From Chrysemys picta bellii (lineage: Eukaryota > Chordata > Testudines > Emydidae): a stretch of 64,000 nt of DNA. This document shows, in pieces, positions 31,840 through 43,116 of the stretch. Location: contig NW_027052982.1 in NCBI RefSeq assembly GCF_011386835.1, forward strand, positions 16,001 to 80,000, written 5' to 3'. Made by a program: the position numbers and the translations under genes. The notes beneath the pieces are model-generated. The model was not told the origin of the DNA. It saw only the letters and a program-made list of their open reading frames with translations, and did not search any database. Numbering within the stretch: position 1 is the first letter of the stretch; each line of letters starts with the position of its first letter.

Positions 31840-33169
31840 CTGCCGCACACAGAGAAAGCAGCAGGGTTATAAGAGAACTCCAATAAAACGGGGATAACAA
31901 TGAGCCAGAGGTGATTGCCATGTGGGGCCAGGGGGCAGTTTTTCCTTGTGGGAGAGTATTGCACTAGGAGGCATCATGGGTAGGCATTGTGCTTTCCTAT
32001 GATGCAGCCAATATAGGACACACAGCACAACCCATACCAGGGGTCACTGGGATAATCCAGGGGTTGGAGGAACAGGGATTGCTGGTACCAGGAGCCTGCA
32101 GAGTTTAGAGGCATTGCAGGAGAGAGCTTCTAAAACTCTGCAGGTTTAAGGACTGCAGGGTATGCAACTAACCACATATACCATGCACCGAATTCAGAGC
32201 TTGGGGGAGAAATCCGACATCTGGACAGCAGTGTTTCCTATATATACATATTTAGGGAATGCATGAGAGAGGGGTTTTATCTGCATGCATTTGGGATGGC
32301 CATGCTACTCCTGAGTGGTGAAGCCATGAATGCGTTATGCAAATCCTCCCAAAGAAGTGCGGATAGAACCCCTATATCATCCTTAAACGGCAGGGGTTTT
32401 ATACCCCAAAAAAACCCAGTTTGGCATGAGTTCAGCCCACTGGCCTGGGAGCTGCTGAGCACTGATGGGCTCTTGATGGCGACCTTAGGATCATCCTCAG
32501 GCCCATTTGGGTGAGTGGTGCTGGTTCTGGTGGCCAGCACTAGGCTAGTCCTGCAGGTAGGGGTGGCATCTGACCCGGAGGCTGGAGAAAGCCGCTATCT
32601 AACATTTGAGGCTGCGGCTGCTGCTTCTTAGCATCTGCACAACGTGCCGCAAGTGGCACATGACCAGGATTCATCAATGAATTTGGTCTGTTGGTTGGAT
32701 CATTAGCTTCCCCAGCCCAGCCTGGGTACTGATGGGGTCAGGGAGTCCAATGTGAACATTGATCCAGTCGCTCCCCGAGGCTGCCGAGATGCCATTTGAC
32801 AAAGGAATAGAAGTGCTGTTGCTGGGTCTGGTTCTCTGCCCAGCCCAGCAGCAGTCATTGGGATATGATGCCTTGTAGATCCCACTCTGCCACCACACCT
32901 GCCAGCCCCAATAGCCCTATACAACGTAAGCTCATGACATTCTCTCCCTCCCTCAATGTGGAGGAAGATATGCATAGCTCCCCCCCGCCAGTTATGAATT
33001 GCACAAACTGGTTTTTAGAATAAACCAAAATCAAGTGTATTAACTACAAAAGGTAAATGTCAAGAGATTATAAGGGATAGCAAACAGATCAAAGCAGATT
33101 ACTGAGCAAATCAAACAAAACACGCAACCTAAGCTTAATACGCTACATTAACTGGTTAATAGTAGAAAG

Positions 33170-33256
33170 CAACAGAGGGTCCTGTGGCACCTTTAAGACT
33201 AACAGAAGTATTGGGAGCATAAGCTTTCGTGGGTAAGAACCTCACTTCTTCTGATA
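33170..33256 (-). mobile_element. Penelope terminal fragment with decayed hammerhead-like core
   Basis: The minus strand reads CAGAAGA, a GTGAG/CCCAC arm pair with a mismatch, GAAAGCTTATGC, then TTAGTCTT and GGTGCCACAG. This matches the other Penelope ends in the window (36305, 38185, 39016). Confidence 0.7.
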
Positions 33257-33984
33257 CTTGGTTAATAGTAGCACATTCTCACCCTAAATGTTGTTTTGTG
33301 CAGGTTGCAAAGTTTCTTGAAGGTAAACTGCACTGATTGGAGCTTAAATATCCAGGTATTCCTTTCACAGGCTAGATCTTTCCCCCCTGGGCTCAGCCCC
33401 CGCCCTCCTCCCCCTCAGTTTAGTTCCTTTGTTTCTCCTGGTGTTTTCAGCAGTCTTCCTTTTTGGGCAGGGAGGTGGTGGAGAAAAACCTAGATTAACT
33501 CACTTCCAAGCCTTCAATAGGATTTGGATATGACAGGAATCCTTTGTCTCCCAGTTTGACCCCCACCCCCAACTCCCTCCTAGTGGAAAAATACCACCAG
33601 TCCAAAATGATGTCCAGTACCAGGTGACATGATCACATGACCCTGCAGTGTCAAAGCAGCATCCCAGGAAACTTCTCAGGAAGGAGGAAGTTTAGTATCT
33701 TCAAAGTCCTAATGGCCCATCCAGGCTGATTGCCTACTGTTTGGTGGGCATTCCCCTGGTGCAAGCACTTTTGTTATTGATACAGAGCCCGTATTCCTAA
33801 CTTCAGATACAGAAATGATACATCCATACAAATAAGATAATCACATTCAGTAAATGAGAACCTTTCCAATGATATCTCACATGATCCATCTTGCATAAAA
33901 CATACCTTAGTTATGCCATATTCATAGAACAATATTTCTATGAAGAATATAGGGCGTAATGTCACAGCGGTGAAGAAGCATGTG

Positions 33985-34330
33985 GACAAGGGCGATCCAA
34001 TGGATATTGTGTACCTGAACTTTCAGAAAGCCTTTAAGAAGATCCCTCCCCAAAAGTTCTTAAGCAAAGTAAGTTGCCAGGGGATAAGAGGGAAGGTCTT
34101 CTCATGGACCAGTAACTGGTTTTAAAGATGGGAAACAAAAAGTAGGAATAAATGGTGAGTTTTTGGAAGAGAGATAAATAGCAACATCCCCCAAGGATCT
34201 GTACTGGGACCAGAGTTGTTCAACATATTCATAAATGATCTAGAAAAGGGGGAGAAACAGTGAAGTGGCCAGATTTGCAGATGATACAAAACTAAAGATC
34301 GTTCAGTCCAAAGCTGAATATGCCCTCCTT
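33985..34330 (+). mobile_element. CR1 LINE RT fragment
   Basis: Reads GDPMDIVYLNFQKAFKKIP (RT motif A region, here with N for the catalytic D) and [19 protein letters not shown] (motif B region). Frameshifts separate them. Confidence 0.85.
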
Positions 34331-35174
34331 GTTCCTAGATCTAGAACTCTGTGTTGGGCTGTATGAAATCACATTTTGTTTGAATGGGCCCCATTTGCCA
34401 AACAAACTCTCCAGAACTCTCTGTATGACTGCCCTGTCCTCATTGTTATTTCCCATCCTGCCAATCTTTGTGTCATCAGCACATTTTTATCAGCAGCAAT
34501 TGTATATTTACGTCCAGGCTACACCTGACGGCAGGTTGCTGCTCTGGCATCTGGCAGGCGCTGATGTCATCTCTAGGTCAGAATGGGGCTGCCCTCCTGC
34601 AATCTCCCGCTAGCCTGTGAGCTGTCAATGCTGTGCTTACATCAGGAGATAGGATGTGGCAACAGCCCAAGGGGGCTGAGCTGCTGAGCTCAGAACTAGG
34701 CAGGAGAGAGGGCATCAGATTTCCCAGGAAAACCCTGGGTCTTTTCAAAGCTTTATGACTCTCAAACCCCTAAGCAAGGGACGTTTTTTCCCTACTTGTG
34801 AAGCAGAATCTCCCAGCCTGAAGTGATAATCTAGTGTTACAAGCACAGAAAAACTTTCATGGTATCGCCTGCCCAAGCATTCCAAAACCATGAGCTGGGC
34901 CCCACCAAAATCATGAGATTGACTTCAAAATAACGATATCTTAAAAACAATTCCTCTGGGGAACTCTTCATTTGCCTTCTGGTGTCTGAGCCGCTAGGGT
35001 GCACTCAATTTACATTTTCCAGCTTCTCTTTGCAACCATGAGGGCTTAAAATGTGCTAACAAATCAGATGAAATGAAATCAAATAAAAAAAGGCGAGATT
35101 CTCAGATAAATCACTTGACTCCAGCAGTGGGAGCTTTAAGAAAAGCACCCTATATCATCAGATAATAAAAAGCC

Positions 35175-35390
35175 CTACCTCTTATCTAACACTTTCAGTC
35201 AGTGGATCTCAAAGCACTTTACAAAGGAGGTCTGTAGCATTAGCCCCCTTTTAGAGATGGGAAACTGAGGCACAGAGAAGAACAGTGACTTATCCAAGGT
35301 CACCCAGCAAGACAGTAGCAGAGACAGGACTAGCGCTTAAATCTCCTGAGTTCTGTCTAGTGTTCTATCCACTAAGGCCACAGTGCATTT
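35175..35390 (+). repeat. CORE-SINE / MIR-type element
   Basis: Contains TCTCAAAGCACTTTACAAA, GAAACTGAGGCACAGAGAAG, CAAGGTCACCCAGCAAG and TGTTCTATCCACTA, in the order seen in MIR-like SINEs. Confidence 0.8.
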
Positions 35391-35629
35391 GAAGTAAGGG
35401 GTCATAGTCAGTACATTCCTGTGGTGTGTGGTGGTTATTTTGGCTCTCCCAATGCCATAGTTGTTGAAGTGACACATTTTGACCTGTGACCTGTGCTGGC
35501 CCAGGGGCATCATTGTTAAAACGAGTTTCCTCACAGCAGGTTCTTGTTAGACCTGAACACAAGTTAACTGGACCATGTCTCCGATGTCCCATTGGGAAAG
35601 TTTAAAAGCCACTGAAGGCCTTGCAGTGC

Positions 35630-36165
35630 ACTGACATACTGGGATTTTCAGAAAGCCTTTGACAAGGCCCTTCCCCAAAGGCTCTTAAGCAAAGTAAGCT
35701 GTCCTGGGATAAGAGGGAAGGTCCTCTCATGGATCAGTAACGGGTTAAAAGATAGAAAACAAAGGGTAGGAATAAAGAATCCATTTCTAAGAATGGAGAG
35801 AGGTAAATAGTGGTGTCCCTCAGTGGTCTGTACTGGGACCAATCCTATTCAACATATTCATCAATTATCTGGAAAAAGGGATAAACAGCGAGGTGGCAAA
35901 ATTTGCAGGCCATACAAAACTATTCAGAATAGTTAAGTCCAAAGCAGACTGTGAAGAGTTACAAAAGGATCTCACAAAACTGGGCGACTGGGCAACAAAA
36001 TGGCAGATGAAATTCAAGGTTGATCAATGCAAAGTAATGCACATTGGAAAACATAATCCCAACTCTACAGATAAACTCCTGGGGGCTAAATTAGCTGTTA
36101 CCACTCAACAAGAGCTCTTGGAGGCACTGTGGATAGTTCTATGAAAACATCCACTCAATCAGCAG
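35630..36165 (+). mobile_element. CR1 LINE RT fragment
   Basis: Decayed frames give LGFSESL-type motif A remains, PSVVCTGTNPIQHI-like remains of motif B, then KSKADCEELQKDLTKLGDW and MKFKVDQCKVMHIG, the region after the RT catalytic YADD in CR1. Confidence 0.85.
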
Positions 36166-36304
36166 TGGCAGTCTGTACTGGGACTTTTGAAGTGATAATC
36201 AAGATAGCCCAGTTTTTTCTCTTACTTAATTGGCCTCTCAGAGTTGGTAAGACAACTCCCACCTGTCTCTGTATGTGTATATATATCTCCTCAATATTAT
36301 GTTC

Positions 36305-36400
36305 CATTCTATGCATCCGAAGAAGTGGGCTGTAGCCCACGAAAGCTTATGCTCAAATAAATTTGTTAGTCTCTAAGGTGCCACAAGTACTCCTGGTTTT
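36305..36400 (+). mobile_element. Penelope end with hammerhead-like core
   Basis: CCGAAGA (36317-36323), a 6 bp arm pair GTGGGC/GCCCAC around TGTA, then GAAA (36341-36344) and GCTTATGC. This order is the catalytic core arrangement of the hammerhead ribozymes known from Penelope-like elements. The core has C where the consensus CUGANGA has U. Confidence 0.7.
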
Positions 36401-36947
36401 TCTATCCTACTTGTTGCTTGGAGGTAATGAATTATTCATTTGATCTTATAATAAATATTTTAACTCGTAATATACCTGTAAATGCCAATTAGAGGCTGCT
36501 CTGTATTTTAATCTGAGCAGAACAAGTCTGTATTTGCATGCTCTTTTCAGACATTTTGTTCTTTGTGATTTTGCTGAATTTAAAGTGTTCATGAAAACTG
36601 GAGGATTCAAGAACAGAGCCTCTTCTTACTGGATCACTATATATGGAGTGATCCCAGCAGGGACAAAATGCCACAGGTATGTCTTATATTAGGTAGCAGC
36701 AAATGTTCTATCATCGCTAGCTGGGGTTGTCGGGGCAGTAAGGAACAACCAATGAATGGAGCCACGAGCTCGGTCTGTGGCCCTGTCTCTCTCTGTGGAT
36801 GTGTCCTGCCAGCCCAATGGGGCCTGGTCAGAACAGGGGGCCTCTGCCCACCCTCCCTCCCTTCCTTCCATGGGGCTGTGTCCAGGCAAGCTCTGCTGAG
36901 AGTGTAGGATGGCTGCAGGGGGGTTGGGGGGGGGGGTGTTCTCCTAC

Positions 36948-37079
36948 CATCCTGCTTGTCCTGGAGAAACTGTGCTGGGTCGCCATGTCCATCCAGATGA
37001 CCAGGACCAGAAGGACGCAGGTGAACAGCACCCAGGGGCTGTCCCAGCAGGCACGGAACCAGCTCTGCGTAATCCCCAT
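36948..37079 (-). CDS. SPATA31-like: SPATA31-like gene, exon 1 with membrane segment (predicted)
   Basis: ATG at 37079, 44 codons, ending in phase 0 at ATG|GTAGGA. Residues 14-29 (SPWVLFTCVLLVLVIW) form a membrane helix with short flanks on both sides; SPATA31 proteins start with a similar single transmembrane segment. The frame is open further upstream but with no other ATG near, so this start is chosen. Promoter not identified. Confidence 0.55.
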
Positions 37080-37239
37080 CCTCGTGCTGGGGAGGACGGT
37101 CTGGACACTGGGCTCCCTGCTGGTGCTGCCACTGGATCTCTCCCGAGAGGCTGTTTGTTCCAGTGACGCATCATAAAGGGCCAGGACCAGGCGGGTCCTG
37201 ACATCACAAAGGGACTGCACGCATCAGAGGTGAGCAAGA

Positions 37240-38720
37240 TCCTCAGCTCCCTACAGCCCCTCCCCAGTGTTAGGGGGCTTATGTTTTTACCCTTTTACTT
37301 TCCTGGTTCTTCTCGCATGAACAGAGCAACAATACCCGAAGTTCAAAGGCGCAAACAATTTGATGTTTATCGGGGTAAACTTTTAGCGAGCATCATTTTA
37401 GTTGCCGTTCTATTTTCAAGTACCATGGTAGCTGTTACACAGGTGCTGGCCTCCTCGTTGAGCATTTTGCGTTTTCGTACACATTTTCCACCCCTGTCAG
37501 CCTTTTGAAGCCATCCCCCACCCACGTCATCCTAGCAACAAGACACACACCACAGACAAACAACGCAAAACACAGATTCATAGTATTCTGGGTTTTTCTT
37601 TCCCTGGCGCCAGCATGCTTGTAGAGTGTCTGAAAAACAAAAGAAACAATTTTTACCCCCTTTGGTGGGGACAGATTATTGCTTAATAATAAAACCAATT
37701 CCTTTTACAAATGTCCTTGCTAATTACAGGAAAAACAGAAGAATTACCTTTAGGCTGTTCTTATTTTGTTTTATAGTCAGGCTAGTGAATTACCCCACTC
37801 ACTAGTCATTTATGAAATTTATGAGGTGGTGTGCCTCAGTTTCCCCTCTTGTACAACAGACCAGGTTTGCAATAGTTTTTTTGCTGTACCAAGCTTTACG
37901 TTTATTTTCAGGTAATAGCTGAGAGACAGCTTTAGATTTTGGCTTTGTACACCCCCCCCCCCCGCCCCCCCCACACACACACACAGCCCTTAGGGTTAAC
38001 CTGTCCCTCTTATTTTCAGGCTTGACTTGTTTTTTCACCTCCCTCTTCTGGAGGGCCATAATCTGAGTCTTCTAGTAGCTTGTTTGCTGGCCAGATGGAT
38101 TTATTATTTCCAAAGTTTTTGTGCTGCTACTTATGGGTAGTTTTCTTCTTCCCCCATCAGTTAGGTAATTTGCATTTACACAGATATGCATCCGAAGAAG
38201 TGGGCTGTAGTCCACGAAAGCTTATGCTCTAATAAATTTGTTAGTCTCTAAGGTGCCACAAGTCCTCCTGTTCTTCCATTTACACAGAGGCTTTCTTGGC
38301 TTGTCTTAAAAGGGACGCATTTCACTTCCACCAGAGTTCTCATTACTTTTCACTTTCATCTCCTGCTTTAAAACACACAGAGATTTGAAAAAGAAAGCAC
38401 AATTTATTGTGGCTTCTTTTGGAGCCCTAATAGGATTTTAATTAAGTACCACATTTTGTTTGCATTTCTTTTACCTCTTTTCCAATATACACTGCACATG
38501 TCCTGGGAAATAGTTTAATTTCCATAACATTATATTAGCCATATTAATTTTACACAAGGTGTAACTGCCTTCCCATGCCCACAGAGTTTTCATGCAACCT
38601 ACCAAAGCGACAGTCCAATCCCCCAGAGCCCCCCCAAGGCTCAGTGTTCCCATCATTGCTCCCCTTTTCCTTTTCCTATGCATGCACAGAACTATTTTTG
38701 CCTAACATTTTTTGCACTGA

Positions 38721-38757
<37 letters not shown>

Positions 38758-39015
38758 ACTGTACCCAGATTACACTCCCATCTTGTACAACCAGAGACAG
38801 CCAGGGGCAGTCAAGTTAAGTTCCAGTAGAAACCCCTGACATTCCTTTAGTGATTTTGATCACATTACTCAATAGTTAAATAATTTGATTAGATTATTTC
38901 TCCACCTGCTGCCTGCAGCAGTCCCCTATAGACCATTTTTGTGGGGAAAGGGACCATTTTTTCTCAGAATAGCTGTAAAGGCTTCTGGGGACAGAAGCAT
39001 CGTGGTGGTAGTAAG
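37240..39015. other. Upstream region with simple repeats
   Basis: Holds a C-rich run followed by a CA repeat (37951-37986), a Penelope end (38185-38275) and a long T run (about 38726-38752). No other gene is supported. Confidence 0.4.
38185..38275 (+). mobile_element. Penelope end with hammerhead-like core
   Basis: CCGAAGA at 38192, arms GTGGGC/GTCCAC around TGTA, GAAA at 38216, then GCTTATGCTCTAATAAATT. It is the same family and orientation as 36305-36400. Confidence 0.7.
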
Positions 39016-39199
39016 TATCAGGGGGTAGCCGTGTTAGTCTGTATCTACAAAAACAACAAGGAGTCTGGTGGCACCTTAAAGACTAACAGATTTATTTGGG
39101 CATAAGCTTTCATGAGTAAAAACCTCACTTTTTCAGATGCATAGAGTGAAAGTTACAGATGCAGGCATTATATACTGACACATGGAGAGGAGGGAGTTA

Positions 39200-39611
39200 C
39201 TTCACAAGTGGAGAACCAGTGTTGACAGGGCCAATTCAATCAGGGTGGATGTAGTCCACTCCCAATAATAGATGAGGAGGTGTCAATTCCAGGAGAGGAA
39301 AACCCACTTCTGTAATGATCCAGCCACTCCCAGTCCCTATTCAAGCCCAGATTAATGGTGTTGAATTTGCAAATGAATTTTAGTTCTGCTGTTTCTCTTT
39401 GAAGTCTGTTTCTGAAGTTTTTTTGTTCAATGATAGTGACTTTTAAATCTGTAATTGAATGACCAGGGAGATTGAAGTGTTCACTTACTGGCTTCTGTAT
39501 GTTACCATTCCTGATGTCCGATTTGTGTCCATTTATTCTTTTGTGGAGGGACTGTCCGGTTTGGCCAATTTATACATGGCAGATGGGCATTGCTGGCACA
39601 TGATGGCATAT
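39200..39611 (-). pseudogene. Penelope GIY-YIG endonuclease domain, severed
   Basis: Just downstream of the insertion, minus-strand frames read YAIMCQQCPSAMY-like residues, then IGQTGQSLHKRINGHKSDI and PVSEHFNLPGHSITDLKV. These are the GIY-YIG nuclease motifs that Penelope elements carry after the RT. In the intact element the two domains form one protein. Confidence 0.8.
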
Positions 39612-39616
39612 ATGAC

Positions 39617-40660
39617 TGTAGTAGTTCCGGGGTGGGGCTCGTCCCTTCCTGGGGCGCCTGGAAGCCAGGCCGCCCCGCTACAAAGCGAATAACAGTTAGG
39701 GCCCCGACCTTTGGGTAGGGGCTAAGCACACAATTGACAGTTCAGGGCTCAGGCCCCTATGCAGGGACTGAGCACACACTTAACAGTTCAGAGCTCAGGC
39801 CCCTATGCAGGGACTGAGCACACAATTAACAGTTCAGAGCTCAGGCCCTTATGCAGGGACTGAGCACACAATTAACAGCTCCGGCCCTGGGTCAGGGCGG
39901 GGCAGCACACCAATAGTCAGTCAGTGGCCCAGGCCTTGTAGCGGGGCTGGGTCAGTTTGGGTTAGCCCAGGCCCTAGGTCAGGGCGGGGCAGCCAACAGA
40001 TAGTCTGTCAGGGGCCCAGGCCCCTTGGACAAGGAGGAGGAGGAGAGACTGCCACCCGGCGCGGGGTGGCAGGGGGGAACACAGGCCCACCCACTCCACT
40101 GTGTTCCAGCCCGGGGCCCTATCCGCAGCAGTCCGTCTGCCGCGCAGTCAGTGGGGATCCTGACCGCAACACACTGACATGGGTTCGGGGTCTGCTATCC
40201 CCGGGCCACTTCCCATCTCCTCCTCCATGGGTACCTGTTCCTCCTGAGTCTCGTCTGCCGTGTCCCAGATCATGGGCTCCTCCGGGCCCCGAGCACCAGG
40301 TAGGTCTGTCGCTCCCTCTGGGCCCTCGGCGGGGGGAAGCTCAGACCGCTCCTCAGGATACCGGGCTCTCGGCAGGCTCGGCCAGTCCTCCTCAGGATAC
40401 CGGGCTCTCGGCAGGCTCGGCCAGTCCTCCTCAGGATACCGGGCTCTCGGCAGGCTCAGGTCCGTGGGAGCTCGGGCACCAGCGTCTGTCCTCTCCCGCT
40501 GCCGGCCAGCTACTGAGCGCTGGGGCCTGGCCTTTATACTTCCTGTCCCGCCCCTTGACTTCCGGGGGGCGGGGACAGGCCGCGGTGGCTCCGCCCACTC
40601 TGGCGGCTTTTCTGGCTCGTCGCTTCCTGGGGCGCCTGGAAGCCAGGCCGCCCCGCTACA
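39617..40660 (-). mobile_element. LTR-like insertion splitting the Penelope ORF
   Basis: 1044 bp with TGTAG…CTACA ends and a perfect 5 bp duplication ATGAC (39612-39616 and 40661-40665). Without the insert the Penelope frame is continuous. Near both ends it has the same 36-45 bp sequence (CCTGGGGCGCCTGGAAGCC…), and inside are arrays of about 50 bp (39738-39890) and 36 bp (40353-40460) units. A GTATAAAGG box near 40538 on the minus strand suggests an LTR promoter. The 294-codon plus frame over it is not supported as a gene. Confidence 0.85.
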
Positions 40661-40670
40661 ATGACATTAG

Positions 40671-42555
40671 TGGATGTGCAGGTGAATGAGCCCCTGATGG
40701 TGTGGCTGATGTGGTTGGGTCCTCTGATGCTGTTGCCAGAGTAGATATGGGGACAGAGTAGGCAACGAGGTTTGCTACAGGGATAGGTTCCTGGGTTGGT
40801 GTTTCTGTGGTGTGGTGTGTAGTTGCTGGTGAGTATTTGCTTCAGGTTGGGGGGTTGTCTGTAAGCGAGGACTGGCCTGCCTCCCAAGGTCTGTGAGAGT
40901 GAGGGATCATTTTCCAGGATAGGTTGTAGATCGTGGATAATGCGCGGGAGAGGTTTTAGCTGGGGGCTGTATGTGATGGCCAGTGGTGTTCTGTTATTGT
41001 CCTTGTTGGACCTGTCCTGTAGTAGGTGATTTCTGAGTACCCATCTTGCTCTGTCAATCTGTTTCCTCACTTCCCCAGATGGGTATTGTAGTTTTACGAA
41101 TGCTTGATAAAGATCTTGTAGGTGTTTGTCTCTGTCTGAGGGGTTGGAGCAAATTCGGTTGTATCTTAGGGCTTGGCTGTAGACAATGGATCGTGTGATG
41201 TGTCTTGGATGGAAGCTGGAGGCATGTAGGTACGTATAGCGGTCAGTAGGTTTCCGGTATAGGGTGGTGTTTATGTGACCATCACTTATTTGTACTGTAG
41301 TGTCCAGGAAGTGGATCTCTTGTGTGGACTGTTCCAGGCTGAGGTTGATGGTGGGGTGGAAATTGTTGAAGTCCAGGTGGAATTCTTCAAGGGACTCCTT
41401 TCGGTCGGTCCATATGATGAAGATGTCATCAATGTAGCGCAAGTAGAGGAGAGGCACTAGGGGACGAGAGCTGAGGAAGCGTTGTTCTAAGTCAGCCATA
41501 AAAATGTTGGCATAGTGTGGGGCCATGCGGGTACCCATAGCAGTGCCACTGACTTGAAGGTATAAGTTGTCCCCAAATCTGAAGTGGTTGTGGGTGAGGA
41601 CAAAGTCACAAAACTCAGCCACCAGGCGTGCTGTGGCCTCATCAGGGATACTGTTCCTGACAGCTTGTAGTCCATCCTCATGCGGAATATTGGTATAAAG
41701 TGCTTCTACATCCATGGTGGCCAGGATGGCGTTTTCAGGAAGAACACCAATGTATTGTAGTTTCCTCAGGAAGTCGGTGGTGTCTCGAAGATAGCTGGGA
41801 GTGCTGGTAGCATAGGGTCTGAGGAGAGAGTCCAAATAGCCAGATAATCCTGCTGTCAGAGTGCCAATGCCTGAGATGATGGGGCGTCCAGGGTTTCCGG
41901 GTTTATGGATCTTGGGTAGCAGATAGAATACCCCTGGTCGGGGTTCTGGGGGTGTGTCCATGTAGATTTGTTCCCATACTGTAGCTGGGAATTTCTTGAG
42001 CAGATGGTGTAGTTTCTTTTGGTATTCGTCAGTGGGATCAGAGGATAGTGGCCTGTAGAATGTGGTCTTGGAGAGTTGCCTGGCAGCCTCCTGTTCATAA
42101 TCTGACCTGTTCATTATGACTACAGCACCTCCTTTGTCAGCCCCTTTGATGATAATGTCAGAGTTGTTTCTGAGGCTGTGGATGGCATTGCGTTCTGTAC
42201 GGCTGAGGTTATGGGACAAGTGATGTTGTTTGTCCACAATTTCAGCCTGTGCAGGTCTGCAGAAGCACTCTATGTAGAGGTCCAGTCTGTCATTTCGACC
42301 GTCAGGAGGAGTCCACGCAGAGTTCTTCTTCTTGTAGTGTTGGTAGGAGGGTTCCTGTGGGTCAGTGCACTGTTCAGTGGTGCGTTGAAAATATTCCTTG
42401 AGTCGGAGACGACGAAAGTAGGCTTCCAGATCACCGCAGAACTGTATCATGTTTGTGGGGATGGTGGGACAGAAAGAGAGTCCCCGAGATAGGAAAGACT
42501 CTTCTGCTGGGCTAACTGTGTGGTTGGAAAGATTGATAATGTTGTTAGATGATAG
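40671..42555 (-). CDS. Penelope-like reverse transcriptase
   Basis: Open from about 42555, with the first ATG at 42450, to the insertion at 40660. RT motifs in order: LPKIHKPGNPGRPIISGIG (about residue 180), ATMDVEALYTNIP (motif A, about 255), SGTAMGTRMAPHYANIFM (motif B, about 310), LRYIDDIFIIW (catalytic YIDD, about 345). The LPKIHKP…RPI box and HFLDTTV are Penelope hallmarks. The enzyme copies the element RNA; this copy lacks its start region and is severed from its endonuclease. The frame runs on into the inserted LTR and stops at 40534, giving a foreign tail. Confidence 0.92.
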
Positions 42556-42558
42556 GAG

Positions 42559-43072
42559 CTGATCACTCTTGGCTATGGGTGGTGTTTTCTTCCAGGGAGC
42601 TCACAGTGCAACTAGGCTGCTTCAGTATTTGGATATCAATTAAGGATTCATTACTAGAATTGGTCTGATAATTGCTGAGCTGGGTGTGTGCAGACATAGG
42701 TTCATTAGCATCTGGAGCAGAGATTCCCAGGATGCAGTGCTTCCCTGCTTTTTCTGGTCCCAGAATTCAGTGTGGTTCTCTGTTCTCCATTCTGTACGTA
42801 AACTGAGATGTCTTCCTGTCCCATCTTCCATGCAGATGAGGCTAGGGGAGTTGCCTCTGCTCTCCATTCTGTATGCAATGGAGATGTCTTCATCTTGTCA
42901 CCCTTGTCAGGAGGGGTCTAGGTGTGTCTCCCAACGCCCTTCACTGCTCTCTGCAAGTTTTGTCCTCTGATGGGTTTTGGCTTATGCAGGGGATGGGGGG
43001 GCGGGTGTCTTTCATGAGTCAGGCTGGATACTGCACCCTGGTTCCCCAAGAACACAGAGGTGTCTGGTATCA
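42559..43072 (-). mobile_element. 3' LTR (family A) of endogenous retrovirus, truncated
   Basis: On the minus strand it starts TGATACCAGACACC right after a polypurine tract (43081-43075). It follows LTR A at 16140-16665 closely, then stops at CAGCTCCTAT, where Penelope sequence starts. The remaining half of the LTR is missing. Confidence 0.85.
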
Positions 43073-43116
43073 AGTCCCCCCGTTGATGGGGTGCTTGCGC
43101 TGAGCGAGTATCCCCA

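Larger units (their letters stand above)
31840..36945. other. Intron 1 of the SPATA31-like gene, repeat-filled
   Basis: Holds a Penelope end fragment (33170-33256), CR1 fragments (33985-34330 and 35630-36165), a MIR-type SINE (35175-35390) and a second Penelope end (36305-36400). The remaining stretches (32000-33170, 33260-33980, 34330-35170, 35390-35630, 36400-36945) show no feature I can name. Confidence 0.45.
39016..42558 (-). mobile_element. Penelope-like retroelement
   Basis: One long element on the minus strand: an RT ORF, a GIY-YIG endonuclease region and a terminal segment at 39016-39143 like the fragments at 33170, 36305 and 38185. The 5' side is cut at about 42558, where LTR sequence of the retrovirus begins. 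A 1044 bp LTR-like element splits the ORF. Apart from that insertion the coding region is well kept. Confidence 0.92.

Noticed and set aside
39805..40689. 294-codon plus-strand frame
   Set aside because: It lies within the LTR-like insertion, is Pro/Ser/Gly-rich with tandem 12-residue repeats that mirror DNA repeats, and shows no family motif.
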